From NCBI RefSeq assembly GCF_018691265.1, contig NW_024881272.1, forward strand, positions 26,153,323-26,217,322: a stretch of 64,000 bases of DNA. Direction: 5' to 3'. The notes beneath the pieces were generated by a model that was given only the letters and a program-made list of their open reading frames with translations, was not told where the DNA came from and made no database searches. How positions within the stretch are numbered: position 1 is the first letter of the stretch; every line of letters begins with the position of its first letter. This document shows positions 38,674-50,293 of the stretch, piece by piece. This stretch comes from Tyto alba (taxonomy: Eukaryota > Chordata > Aves > Strigiformes > Tytonidae). Both the position numbers and the translations under genes were made by a program.

Positions 38674-41204
38674 ATGGGATTCAATCTGGGAAATGTTTTT
38701 AATTTTTGACCTTCAGATCTACCTGACCCTGAGTGTGTATTTCTCCAAGGTGGCTGGATGGGTGTGTTCACCCTGACATTGATGCAGAGAGCCTGGGACT
38801 ATGGGGTAAAACTTCTTCCTGTCTACCCAAATAACCCTTGGGAGATCTGTGAAGAAACCAGGTTAGCTTCACTCTGCAGCCAGGACTTTGCTTGTCATTA
38901 GAATAAGTGAAAGTACTTCACTCTTTCATATCACAAACAAACCATAAAATCCAAACTCGGAGGGAGGAAGCAGAATAACACTTTACAAAAGTGGTGTTTT
39001 TTCCTCTGAGATTGTCTATCAGCTGGCTTCAAATCCAGGATTTAGCTGCTGCTTGTTTAAAAACAGTCGGCCCTGCTGCGGTGCCATAAACTTTCAGAAA
39101 ATTGGAAAAGACCCCTCATGGTATGAGTGAAATTTTTATTTCTGCTGTGTTTCCAGCAAATCCATGAAAAGACTGGATGAGTGACTGCATGATGATTGTT
39201 TTTAATTTTTATCACTTTCCCAGTAGAAAGTTATTTTCTAACAAAATAAATAACAGGGGGAAAAAATTGCTGTGAAAATTTTAATTTTTCCCCATGAGGC
39301 TTTGGTTTTAAAAAGCTGAAGAAACACCCTTTGCTTCCATTGCTTTTAGCAACCAAAGCCTTAAAATGGCTGGTTTCTAGAAATGTAACATTACATTTTT
39401 GACAGTACAGCATAAAATGACAAAAATCTTAAAACGAAGAGCAATTTTAATTCAGGCAAAAATCCCCACTTTTTTTACCATTTTATCTGTATTTTCACAA
39501 AGAAAGGTTCTTCAGCTGGGACCCAGACCCATGTGGCCATGTCAGGTAGGTTCCTGCTTTCCCATTGTGGACTGTGATCTTTGAGCCATGCATTGCTGGC
39601 TGTGAAATGATATTTCAAAGCCATTAATACCAAAAAAGCAGGGCTGTCTTTACACTCCAGAAAATTAACCTGTTTCTTCAGCCAGCCAGTTATGGCAGAG
39701 CCTGGCAGGAGCATGGTCATCTCCCCCAACCCCAGCCAGCTCAGCCCTTTGGGCTTTGGAGGCTCCTCTTGGCCCTTTCTCTTTTGCTGGTGCGATGCTG
39801 GGGAGGTGAAAGGTAGGTAGTTGTACCTACTTGTGAGACCTGGCTCCGACACCACTGCTTGCTGGATGGTTCCCTGTGATGAGGGTGTTTGTGATGGCAG
39901 TAGCATATTCCAGCTGCAGAGGAACAAATGTAGTAGGGTGGGGGGAGAGCATTAAAGACATGACCTCAAAATTATTAAATAGTAATAGTCATCTTTGCTG
40001 TTCCTTTCTCCCGTTATCTACTGCTGAGTTTGACTCCCTTTTCTCTGAGTTCCATCAGTGTGTTTTCTCAGTTTTGAATAGTGGTGTCAGTGAATATTAA
40101 CTGTTCTTTCTTCCAGAGGGGCTGGGCCTCCAGGACATGCAAAGAGACCACCATTTAACTTGCTTTGGTGCTCCCTCCATAGCGGTGGCCATTGCTTGTG
40201 GTCCCTCATCAATATTTGGTGGTGTACATAGCACAGGAATCTTCGCTTGATGGCATATGTGGGGAAGGTCCCTCCCAGTTGGTCTGTGTGTGGAGCCCAT
40301 GTGTCATGAGAGAGACAGAGCAGGTGGCCACGGAGAAGAGTGGGTTTCCCTGGAGCAAAGACCCTGTGCAGTGGGGCATTTCCAGACAGCAGTGAGAGAG
40401 GGGCTGCTCCCCACAAAGGTTCAGCAGCAGGGAGTAAGGTGGGAGCTGAAAAACTGAGGCTGGAGGGAGATTTGTTGTTTTCTGCTGCTTCCATTAGACC
40501 TTTCTGTGATTCCCACAGAGTTCCTCACCTGGGAGAGCACAGTCTCTGGAAAGACAAGCAGTAAATGCATTGAGGATGCTGAAGGGCTCAGCCTGGCTAA
40601 GTGGGGTTTCATCCCTGCCTTCAGGCACTTTGGCTCAGGCTTTTGCATAACATGCAGTTCTTCAGGGAGTCTCAACTGAAAGAAATTCTTTTAGGAAAAC
40701 ACCACCACCTCCTGCCTTTTGCTGCCCAGATTTTCTAGTAAGGTGTCCAAGACAGAACCTCTTTGGCAGCCAGAGCCCTAATGCAGAGTGTCTGGCCCCA
40801 AACCAGCCCTTAAGGCCAGATGACATGTGGCTGGGTGAGATCTCTGCCCCGTGGAGGCATCTTGAGTCGTTTGTGGTGCACAGGTTAGAGGTTTTTCAGA
40901 TGTGCAGTGGACACACACTCCTTCTTGTCTCTCCGTGCTGCTGTGTGCTGTTGGCCAGCCTTGCTCTGTTGTTCCCCTCAAGCAGCTGTTGCAGGATTTC
41001 CAAGTGCTCTTAGGAAAAAAAAAGGAAGAAAATAAGCATGGAGTTTTACCAAGAGTAACTTATAACAGACCATTAGCTGAAAGCCGATTTTCTGGATAAT
41101 GGACATTACTTTAAAGATTACTGCTGGAAACTGATGCTTGCCCGTAAAAACCATCAAGATTATACATTATGATGATAATGCTTTGTTTCTCTGGAAGTGC
41201 TCTT
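38674..41204. other. Noncoding region
   Basis: About 2.5 kb with no recognised gene or repeat. A GC-richer patch at 39,475-40,680 yields several overlapping frames up to 150 codons on both strands. None is recognisable, and mutual overlap argues against coding. Confidence 0.55.
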
Positions 41205-41445
41205 CACCCCATTTCTCCTAGAGCTTTGCAAATGTTCATTTTAGCTTTGAACAATCCTGTGAAGCAGGTATTTTTTTTTGTTTGCCTTTTTTTTTTTTTA
41301 AAAAAAAAGCAGCAGATTGACCCAAACTGAGACATACTGAAGTATGAACACTAATTTTCAAGACCTGCAAGGGAGTTTATGGCAGAGTTGGCAGGTGAAT
41401 TTATCCCTTCTTCCACCCTCAGCTCTTAAGTTCCAGTACTGCCTT
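41205..41445 (-). mobile_element. MIR-family SINE relic (minus strand)
   Basis: Read as reverse complement of MIR, the segments are GAGCTTTGCAAATGTTCATT (41,221-41,240) and CAATCCTGTGAAGCAGGTAT (41,252-41,271). A poly-T/poly-A insertion at 41,271-41,308 replaces the usual CCCCATTTTACAG stretch. ACCCAAACTGAGACATACTG, GTTTATGGCAGAGTTGGCAG and CTCTTAAGTTCCAGTACTGC follow. The order and spacing match MIR. It is noncoding and diverged. Confidence 0.75.
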
Positions 41446-44029
41446 TGGAGGGTGTCATTTATAGTAGGAAGGTAATTGAGTGTTCCCCATAAACGTGACC
41501 TGTGTTTCTCTCCAGTCAGGGCTTACATTTCTCTTCTGCCCATTCCTTTCCATTTCTTTATTCCTCTGTTACTGTATGGAAAGGAAAATAAAGAAAACAG
41601 CATAAAGGTAGCAGCCTAGCCCACTGGGCAGAGAAAGCTTGGCTGCACAGCAGAGGGGATGAGGAGCTTGAATCATTCCTGGGGAGTCAAACTGTGGCTT
41701 GTATTGCCTGGAGTCTCCAGTCTAGGAGAACACTGAAAGCAGATCGAGCAAATATCTGTCACATGCTGTTTGTCTGCTCTCAGAGGGATAGACCAGACAA
41801 TCTTGCAAAATCCTGTATTTTTGCAGTGCTACTTGCACATGTTCAGAAGTGACCAGGCACAAGTATAAGGGAGAGGTGAGGGTGTGTAAAAAGTTACCTC
41901 TTCTGCCAGCAGGGGATGCATTTTAAAGCTGGTAGTCTGTTTTTCAAGTAGAGGGAAAAAAAATATCATTGGTATAGGAGTTTCTAGGGGAACTTTGCTT
42001 ATTTGATGTGCTGCAAAACAAATACAGAACTGATTGAAACAAGTGGTCAGGGAGAAAATCCACCAACAACTAACAGCCTTCCTCCCAAATTTTTCCTGGG
42101 AAGCAGCTCTGCTCTGCAAGGGATGGTAGGAGTTCATGGACTCCCAGCTTGCTAGGTCTGTTTCCAGAGCTACAGTAGCCTGGCATGTCTCTGCAGCCTC
42201 TGTGTTGCCCGTTGCTCTGTATCACTCTGCTGTTAGTTGAGAGTACTGCTCCAAACCACAAGTGTCCAGGCTCTGCCTGCCCTGCATGGGGTAAATGTCT
42301 CTCTGGGAGAGAAAGGTCCAGCTCCTGGTTGTCTGTTTGCTTAATGAGAATTGCTCTGTATCACCAAGATACAGGGACAAATTTAAGTTAAGTGGCTGGG
42401 TTAATCTGGCATAAACTCATATTTCCTCTGAAAGTGGTGGTCCTATCTTGTCCTCACCCTGGGTATCTGCTTCAGACCCCTGCCTTCTATATGAAAACTT
42501 CAGTGCTTATCCAGGTCAGGGAGCTGACCCAGCTGAAAACAAATCCCACAGAAAAACAAAGATAGTTTGCAGTGACTGCACCTCCTGTAGCATTCCATCA
42601 TCTGTCCAGCTCTCCCAGCAGTACTGGCCAGGCTGCCATGCTCGGTGCTAGGCGTTTGAGCAAAACACAGCTCTGATGAGATCAAGGAGACCCCGAGGCA
42701 TGGGAGCAGCAAAATACCATTCTTGCTACCCACCTGATGCCCTTCTCAGCACTGTGTATCTCAAAAAATTGGCAAAAGGATTTAAGTGATATGATCCCTG
42801 GCCAGAGTTTGGGTGGCTGGACTGAGATGTCCATATATTCACCTAATAAACTGGACTTTCTGATCCCTATTCCAACAAGTCAATCGCTAAGCTACACTTC
42901 ATACAGTTTTGGCCCATCATCACACAGCTTAAATCCCATCTGAATCCTCTTGCCAGTTGGTGTGACCCCTCTGAAGACCCAGAAGCAGCCTGTGAGAAAC
43001 CTTGAGGTGCAGGGACATTGGTAGAGTTCAGGCTGTATCAGCCCAGGCCTCTTAGCCAAACAGACATGAAAAACATAGGAAAAAAAATATGACTGATCAC
43101 ACCTACAACTCCCTAGTGACTTGTAAGAGGAAGTGGAAAAGCTCCAGCAATGCTTTCAGAGCAGCTTCTCCCCATTCCTGCCTGGGCCCTGCAGAGTACT
43201 CAGCTCAGGGAGCAAAGGGGTGACATTGTTCTCTGAGCAATTTCCAACACGTCTGGGGCCTGGGTTGGGATGCTTGTACCCCTGGCATGTTCTAAAGTAA
43301 GCTTTGGCTTGACACAAATAAAAGTGTCCCAGGCTGACCATCAGTAATTTGAGCTGATGGCCTAGAAAAATCCACTGCAAATGACTGGGCATGACCATAA
43401 TGCAAAGACTCAGGTGACCAGGTTGGCTGGGACACTCCAGCCATCAGCATCTGGTTGGTCCAGGGCTTTCTTCTGTTTTCCTTAAAGCACCACTGGAAAG
43501 GGAGGTCCCTGTGCTGTGGCAGGCAGAGTTGTGAAACACTCTCCTTGTTCCTCTTTGGCAAATCCTGTTTGAATTTTGCTTTAGTTTTGCAAAGCCTCAT
43601 GGTGTACGAGTAAATGTTGAGGAGTGCAGTCTGTGGGACTAATGAAGTAACGTGACACTTCATCCTCACTCTCTGCTGTTAAACTCTGTACAGTGGGAGT
43701 CAGCGTGTGTGTGTGTAATATTCTCTTATGAGCATAAATAACAGATGTGCAGGAGTCTATCTGCTATATTTTTGTTGTATTTTGGTGGTCTAAAGGGTTT
43801 GAATTAGCATTGATTTTCTTTTTCCTCGATGTCTTTTGTCACCCACAGAGCACACGTAAGCAAAATAGCACTAATCAGAGGAACAACCAGAGAATAGTGT
43901 AAGTTAGGCAGTTGGGAAGAAACTCTTATTTGTCAAAGGAGTGGAGTCACTTCTGTGTCTACAGAGATGGAACATTCTTGGGCACTGTCTGAAAATAATA
44001 CCCATTAATGAAGCACTGAAATACATGGC
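41446..44029. other. Noncoding region
   Basis: About 2.6 kb without a supportable gene or recognised repeat. Short open frames occur on both strands, up to about 125 codons (minus, 43,292-43,669), with no recognisable content. Confidence 0.55.
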
Positions 44030-44130
44030 AAAGGATATACTTTTCTACAGCACCTGTAATCTATAGAGTGCATAAAAAAATATTTGTTAGCCTCTTAAAC
44101 TCCTTATTTGAGAGAAACTCTTCTTTGTTT
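44030..44130 (-). mobile_element. Possible MIR-family SINE relic (minus strand)
   Basis: TTTTCTACAGCACCTGTAAT, a short ATAGAGTGCATAAAAAAATA block and TTGTTAGCCTCTTAAACTCC resemble, in order, the reverse complement of the MIR 3' half (CTATAGCACCTTTCATC, AAAGCGCTTTACAAAC, AGCCTCACAACACCC). Divergence is high and the call is tentative. Confidence 0.4.
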
Positions 44131-45839
44131 TTAGTGAGATAAATGCTTTTCTTGTTCAGACACATGGTAGAAATGATTCTTAGCAATCTCCTCCCCCCGC
44201 CCCCTTTTTTTTTTTTTCTAAAAATAAGCTGTGACTCTCAAATCATCTGCCCCCAATTTACTCCTGTGTGACCCTAGGACCCTGATCTGTCAGATCTGTC
44301 CACATCTGTGCCCACCACTGAAGAATGTGGCAGATTCAACACAACATATGGCTGGAGCTGTGCATATGATATTCATGGGAAATGGAAGAAGCATCACCGT
44401 TTCCTTCGTACCAAACACCTCCTTGAGTTATTTGTACCCCACGCTCACAGAGATTCCAGGCTTTCGCTCTGCCGTGAATTACGTTCAGCAGCAATTGAAG
44501 TTTCAGTGCAACTGTTTGCAGATGCCTTTCTAGGGATTTCCTTAAGACATACTTTAGTTGCTGAGTTTTCCTAGCAAATAAATGAGCTCAGAAAACAAGG
44601 ATGTTTTCAAGCCATGACACCATACTGAGGATGTGGCAAGACCCTTCTGGTTATGGAATTCATTCTGTATGCTATGAGGTTTAACTTATTTCCCTTTAAA
44701 TCCTTGCTTTCTCTTTTTTGGACAAGGGGTGGGAAATCCTAGAGACTTATGCTTTTGTAAGGCTATAGTTCAAGCCAGGACTGAAAAGTAACTTAGTGTT
44801 GAGTGTTTCAAGCGTGAGGGGGTACCTGACCCTCAACACCAGCTGTGATGTACAGAGTTTGGCATCACAAAAATGTCAACAGGCTTTGAAACTTGTAGGG
44901 GCTGCTCTGTTCCCCAGAGTTTCCCCCTTTGGGGTGTCTGTGCATAGTATAAGCTCTGCCAGCCTTTCTTAGGCTATTACTGTTTGGGGTGAACTCTGAG
45001 GCAGGTCAGTGTATCGACACAACTTCCCACCCACCACTGAGCCCAGGTAATTGCGCGGAGGATCTTAGCTCATCTCAGACGCAAGCCAGACCACAGGTTC
45101 AGCCTCAGTAAAAAGAGCTGAGGGTAAGTCATTTTGGATCATGCTCATCTCATTCGAAGGACACACACGTTGCTGTTTATTGTCATTCAGTTGACACATG
45201 GTAGTCTGTTAAAATGCAGGGATTCAAATGTGTTCTTAAACTTGGGGTGCAAGGAAGCTTTTTACCAGTTTCCCAAGAAGAGTTGTCATGGTGCAGCGTA
45301 ACTGTATCCACACTAAGGGTTGTCATGAGTAGAAGGGTATTGGTTAAAAAAACCTCTTATCTCCAATGGAAATAGGTTTAATGCTACAAATGTTGTGTAG
45401 CCTAAACTCTACAAAGAAAGGGTCAGGAGTCTGCAACTCTGTAATCCCAGGATAGAGAATTGTTTTGCACTTTGCTTAGGTAAGTTTGATGTGATTCATG
45501 GTTCTCATTTATTCTCCCAGTGGGAAAAAAAGCCTTGTATAGTTACAACAAATGCCTTAAAATAGAAAAGCATGACTTAACAATTTATTTGTTCAGCTTT
45601 TTTTTCTTAGTAAATGAGGAGAAAGGTGGTGTTGCCAGGAGAAGTGGAATGAAACAGCGTCAAACTATTTTTCAGTTCTACAGGCTGCCTCTTACCCAGG
45701 AAGAATGCAAATTGTTTCTTAATTGTTGACAAAACAAATGGTTTTGTGGATTTTTAGTGGGAGGGAGTCTGAAAATGTAACTCTTTTGGTCTCTCTTGAA
45801 ATACGCAGAGTTTAGGGGGGACCCTTGTGTCCCTTGAGA
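44131..45839. other. Noncoding region with one CpG-retaining open stretch
   Basis: About 1.7 kb. A C-run plus poly-T tract lies at 44,191-44,218. The interval 44,278-44,576 is open in two plus-strand frames at once and keeps several CpGs, but neither translation is recognisable (see findings). No gene is called. Confidence 0.5.
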
Positions 45840-45965
45840 CAAATGATTGTGCTCAGTGTTGCAGTGTCCAAACTGATGGTGTTTTACAGATGAAAGCAGA
45901 CTCAGCCTGCGAGGTGAATGATTTACACAATTTATGTCTGGATGTAGGTCTGGCTCTGAAGGTTT
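45840..45965 (-). mobile_element. MIR-family SINE relic (minus strand)
   Basis: The plus strand reads GATGGTGTTTTACAGATGAA, AGCAGACTCAGCCTGCGAGG, TGAATGATTTACACAATTTA, then a GGCTCTGAAGG block. This is the reverse complement of the MIR core order (CAGAGCC..., GTGTGACCTTGGGCAAATCATT, CACCTCTCTGTGCCTCAG, TCATCTGTAAAA). It is diverged and noncoding. Confidence 0.6.
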
Positions 45966-46235
45966 CATATGGCTGATACCAACCCTGAGCGGAGAAATCT
46001 GTGTCAGCTCCTGAGCAAGGCATCCCCACCCAGGAGTGAGGGCTGAGGGATGATCACGTGCAGTTTCTGAGGCTCGTCCTCTCCTAGGAGGACTTTGAAT
46101 GGATATTTTAAGGAAGGCTCAGATGCACCTCAGTGCTGCTCTGTTCTTCAGATGAGACAGGCCTCCAGGCATGGGCTTACCATGTCCCAGCCTTTGCCTG
46201 CTGTGTTAGTACACTGTTCTCTGAGCAGAGATAAT
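45966..46235. other. Noncoding spacer
   Basis: About 270 bp between the MIR relic and the palindromic repeat. I see nothing recognisable in it. Confidence 0.5.
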
Positions 46236-46309
46236 GGGACTGATCCAAAGCCAGCGCCGAGGCAATCGCAAGTCTTTCCTTTGTCTTCAGTGGGGTTTGG
46301 ATCAGGCCC
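46236..46309. repeat. Imperfect palindromic ancient amniote repeat
   Basis: The left arm GGGACTGATCCAAAGCC (46,236-46,252) pairs with the right arm GGGTTTGGATCAGGCCC (46,293-46,309) at 15 of 17 positions, around a 40-base spacer that includes TTTGTCTTCAGTGG. The ends GACTGATCCAAAGCC and TTTGGATCAGGCCC match an old MITE-like amniote family that I recall as GATCCAAAGCCCATTGAAG ... TTGGATCAGGCCC. I have no reliable family name. It could be extruded as a hairpin, but is most simply an eroded mobile element. Confidence 0.65.
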
Positions 46310-46418
46310 AAAGCTCATAAGCAGTTTTCCATCAAGAGTTCCCGGCACTTATGTCAGTCACTGGCAAAAAGGGAAGGGATAAATCCAGCATCGGCTGCTT
46401 CAGATGCCAGGCACGTTC

Positions 46419-46439
46419 TGTGTGTGTGTGTGTGTGTGT
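46419..46439. repeat. (TG)n microsatellite
   Basis: A 21-base perfect TG dinucleotide run. Simple sequence. Confidence 0.95.
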
Positions 46440-48288
46440 CACAGGGGTATATATACTCACAGAGTCCGTCTTGGTTCCTCCTAAATTACATGACAGCTTG
46501 CAAAGGGCAGGCTGCTACCGATCTGCTTCCAGGACCGACCTCTAAAGATTTTTCTCAGAGAAGAGCTGGGAGGAACTACACAGTGCCCAAGACAGCCTTT
46601 TTTTGGGAGCAGCTGCCTGGGCATGGGGAAGGAGCTAGGGTGGCCACCTGGTTGGGCTGGCACACGAAGGTGAGGATTTCATCAGCACCCCAAAAGGCAG
46701 GGCAGCAGGAAGGTAAGCCCAGGCAAGATGTTTCTCCTCCCACAGGGCTCCCTGCACTCCTCCAAACCTATTTGCTTTCTCTACAGGGCACTAAAGCTGC
46801 TTTCAGTCCCAGGGTGGGTGGTCCGTGGGGGGCACTCACGCTCACCCATGCCACCGGGAGTCTCTCGACAGCCTCCAGCAGCCTTTGGACGGTGTCCTGG
46901 GTGTGTTTTGGGACTGGGTGTTCATTTAATGCTAGCCTTAGCCAGCCCCAACTGTGTGCGGGGGGAAGAGCTGCAGGGGGGATGAAGAGGGAGAAGGGAA
47001 GGTGTTTTTCTTAGGAAAAAGGCAAGCAGAACTAGACACCCTGTATCATTTTTTTTGGCAGTCAAGGGGAGTTTTGGGAGGGCTAGAGGTCAGAGAAACT
47101 AGATCTTGGCCTGGGTCTTTAATTGTTTTTTTGTCAACCCAATTGTTTCAATTCTCCCCTTCCCAGGGGGAGAAGGGAGCCCTCCTCTCCCCTCACTGTG
47201 CCAGGAGCGGAGCAGGAGCTCTGCTGTCACCTGCAGAGCTGTTTTTGGAGCAAGGTGCGGGCAGCTGGGATTTCCTGATACAAAATGCAGCAGGAAAGCT
47301 GGGCTCCCCAGGCCAAGGAATTAATGACACTGTTAGGGGGGAATTTGAGTTTCCACATCAGTAAGGAAAGGAACTGGATACCCGAGGCAATAGACCAAAG
47401 TCAAGCTGTAAAGTAATTACATTTCTCCCTGCGTTTCATGTGTTTGTTTAATTTTAGTGTTTAAAAGGAAAGGTTTCCTGAGAGTACTGTGCCAGCAACT
47501 CTAAAAAATAATTGTGTGTCTTTCTTTAGCGTATATTCTGGCAGGAATGTCTTGCTTGTATTTTTGGCAGAGGCTTTTGCTTTATCATTAGTCTTTAGAC
47601 TATGATTTTAAGACTGACTTGAGGTTGGTAGGATGGCAAAAACACCGTTTCTGAGATGTCACCTCTCTCTCTCGTCCTTCACCTGTAGGACTCTGGGGTA
47701 GTTTGGTAGCCTGTGCTGTGCTAATCCCAGTTTCTCTATACAGCAGGCAAGAGGAGTTTGCATAGCCATCTTTTGGCATCGCTGCCTGCCTGGCTGGATT
47801 GAAGTGTGACAAACTGCAGACCTTTAAAACAAAACTTATGAAGAGACCAGGCCAGCACTTTGCTCTCCGCTCTGACCCTGTTTCTGAGTTGAGCCAGTGC
47901 TGCACCTGCAGCTGGCTTGGGATACTGGGGTGCAGTCCCTCCCCCAGCCCCAGCCCATGCCTGAAACATGGATGCTTGGGTGTGAAGTGGGGGCACCTGG
48001 ATCCCACAGAGGGATCCCTGTGGCAAGAGCCGCTTCCAGCACTTCCACTGCCACGGGCAAGAGAAGGGAGCACAGAGAGGTGCTGGTACTTGCTGGTGTC
48101 ACCTCTGGGCACTTTGCAGGCTCATGGGAGCCTGATCTGGAAATTGGCCATGGGGCACTGCCCAGTTCCCCTCTGATACTGCCTGCGCTCAAGCGCTGTG
48201 CCATGATGCAAACCCAGCATGTGCCTCAAATAGAGGGTGAGGTTTTCTCTAAGTTTTGCATATTTTTGGTGTTCCTTTCTACAAACGA

Positions 48289-48326
48289 ATATATATATAT
48301 ATCTTTTTTTTTTTTTTTTTTTTTTT
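48289..48326. repeat. (AT)7 microsatellite plus poly-T (T23)
   Basis: Seven AT units (48,289-48,302), one C, then 23 T (48,304-48,326). Simple sequence. The long frame running through it is not a gene. Confidence 0.95.
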
Positions 48327-50276
48327 ATTCCTCCAATGTCTGTGAGGGGCTGCAGTGCCAGGGGAGCCTAACCCACTGCAGAACCTTGTCTCATCAAAGT
48401 GACACCTTTGTAATGGTGCTTTGCCGTGACACCCACCTTTTTTCTCCCTTGCCCTGCTGTAGCAGACCCGTCTGTGGTTGAATGCACTACTTATGGGAGT
48501 TACTTTTCTGTTAAGTATTTTATAAATCCCGTCACTCTGCCTTTTGGCAGAGCTTCTCTCTACTGCCTCTTCACAGAGTTGTGACAACCACAGCCTGATT
48601 CTGGGCTCGGAGACATCAAGTGAACCACCCCAAGTTAACATTTGGCATCTGTGAAAGAAGCCTCAGCCCCTGGTAGGAGGAAGGAAACGTGTGCCTGGAG
48701 CAACCTGCACCCGGGGACGGGGCAGGTCAACTCTCACCCTGTCGTAATGAGAAGCACGTCGTCCGCATAGCTTGCAAGGCGAGCAATTCCTATTCTCATG
48801 TGCAAAACCGTGCATAAATCCCAACACATTGGAAATACGCTGACATGCTGAGCATGTTAACTCACCCTTCGGGGAACTGGGTAGCACAGGGAAGAGGAGA
48901 AGTCGTTACATAGGGAAAATAGAAGGAATATGTTAGAAAGTGCTTATCCTTCGATGAAAGAGTCACTTGGTTAGGGTGTTGGGTTTTTTTAGATTAGAGA
49001 TATCTTTTATTTGGTGTAACAGCTAGCAGAACAGAAGAAAACATATGCAGGGGTATAATGAAATGGAACCATTGCAAAAGCACGTGGCTGGGTGGAATGA
49101 CATCAAAAAATGGCACAGCTGTTGTCATGCTCATTGCTAGTGTTTGTAAAGTAAGCTGAAGATATGAGTTACTGTGCAGAGCCCTGTGCAGGTAGAAATC
49201 CAGCTCACGTCTTATTTACGACAATCTATTTCTTTGTACCTTGGGAAGAAATGAGAGTTTTTATTTCATGCTCAATCCAGTATGAGTGGAAAGGCTTGAA
49301 CCAGTATCTCAGAAAATGGAAATCCTCTACTCATAGAGCTGCATGGTTCATTTGGGATATTTGGGGATAAGAAAGGTGTTTAATTCAATGAATTGAAATA
49401 ATTTGATAAGATTTAGAGCCAGTCACTTCTCACAGTTAAACCCACACACCAACAGCTCTGCAGGAGCTCTTTGCAGCTGGGAGATGTGTGGAAGTTCCAC
49501 ACGAGAATGAGAAGTGCTCATCTAAAACAGGGAGCAGAGATGCTCTGTAATGCAAAACTGGCTGTCACACCTGCTTTTGTGTAGAATTGCAGAACATCTC
49601 AAAGTGTTATTGAGATAATTGGGGTAGACTGAACCAGAGTGTATTGTTAAAGGCATGTCTTTGTATTTCTGGAGTAGTTGCAGATACCTTTGTCAGGCAG
49701 ATCTGGAAACAGAGCACCCTGCAGGATTTACACAATCTTTGACACAGGCACCCAATATTAATTTATCTGCTGCCTTCAAAAGAAATTAGAGATGAATTTG
49801 TCCTACCAAAAGGTTTTGTTACTGAATATTGACCTTGCTCAATATTGCTATTGAATACTGTGGGTTCTACTACAGAAATATGTGGATCTTGATACTCTGT
49901 CCCCTGTTCCTGGTACTGTGCTTTTTTACAAAAACAGAATTTTCAGAGTTTTTGAAATAAAATTTCCCAGAAAATTCAAATGAAAAACAGGTTGAGCTCT
50001 CTACTTGGTGTTTGTCATTTGATTTTGTGATAAACCATGTCCCAACATATTTGAGCTCTAACTGTGGAGGAGGGTGAGGAGAAGTGTAAGACAAAGGAGA
50101 GAAGGTCAGAGACTTTCACTGATGTTTTAACATCATTACAAGTGATGGGAGGAAGTGGAGGGGCTCATATTTGTGCAAGCTTCTGCCCAAAAAACTTTAG
50201 AAGTGAAACTAGGTATGTAAAGTGATTATGGTATATTGCTTTGAGGATTACTGAAAACTTCTAATATCATGCAGAG

Positions 50277-50293
50277 TTTTTTTTTTTTTTTTT
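50277..50293. repeat. Poly-T tract (T17)
   Basis: Seventeen consecutive T. Simple homopolymer. Confidence 0.9.

Noticed and set aside
39805..39835. let-7-like GGTAGGTAGTTGTACCTAC stretch
   Set aside because: The similarity to the let-7 seed is partial and the local stem is only about 6 bp, with no precursor-length hairpin.
46424..47014. 196-codon plus-strand frame
   Set aside because: It begins inside a (TG)n microsatellite and runs through GC-rich DNA that is also open in other frames. The translation has no recognisable motif.
47897..48481. 194-codon plus-strand frame
   Set aside because: It runs through (AT)n and a 23-T homopolymer, giving a poly-Phe stretch, and overlaps open frames on the other strand.
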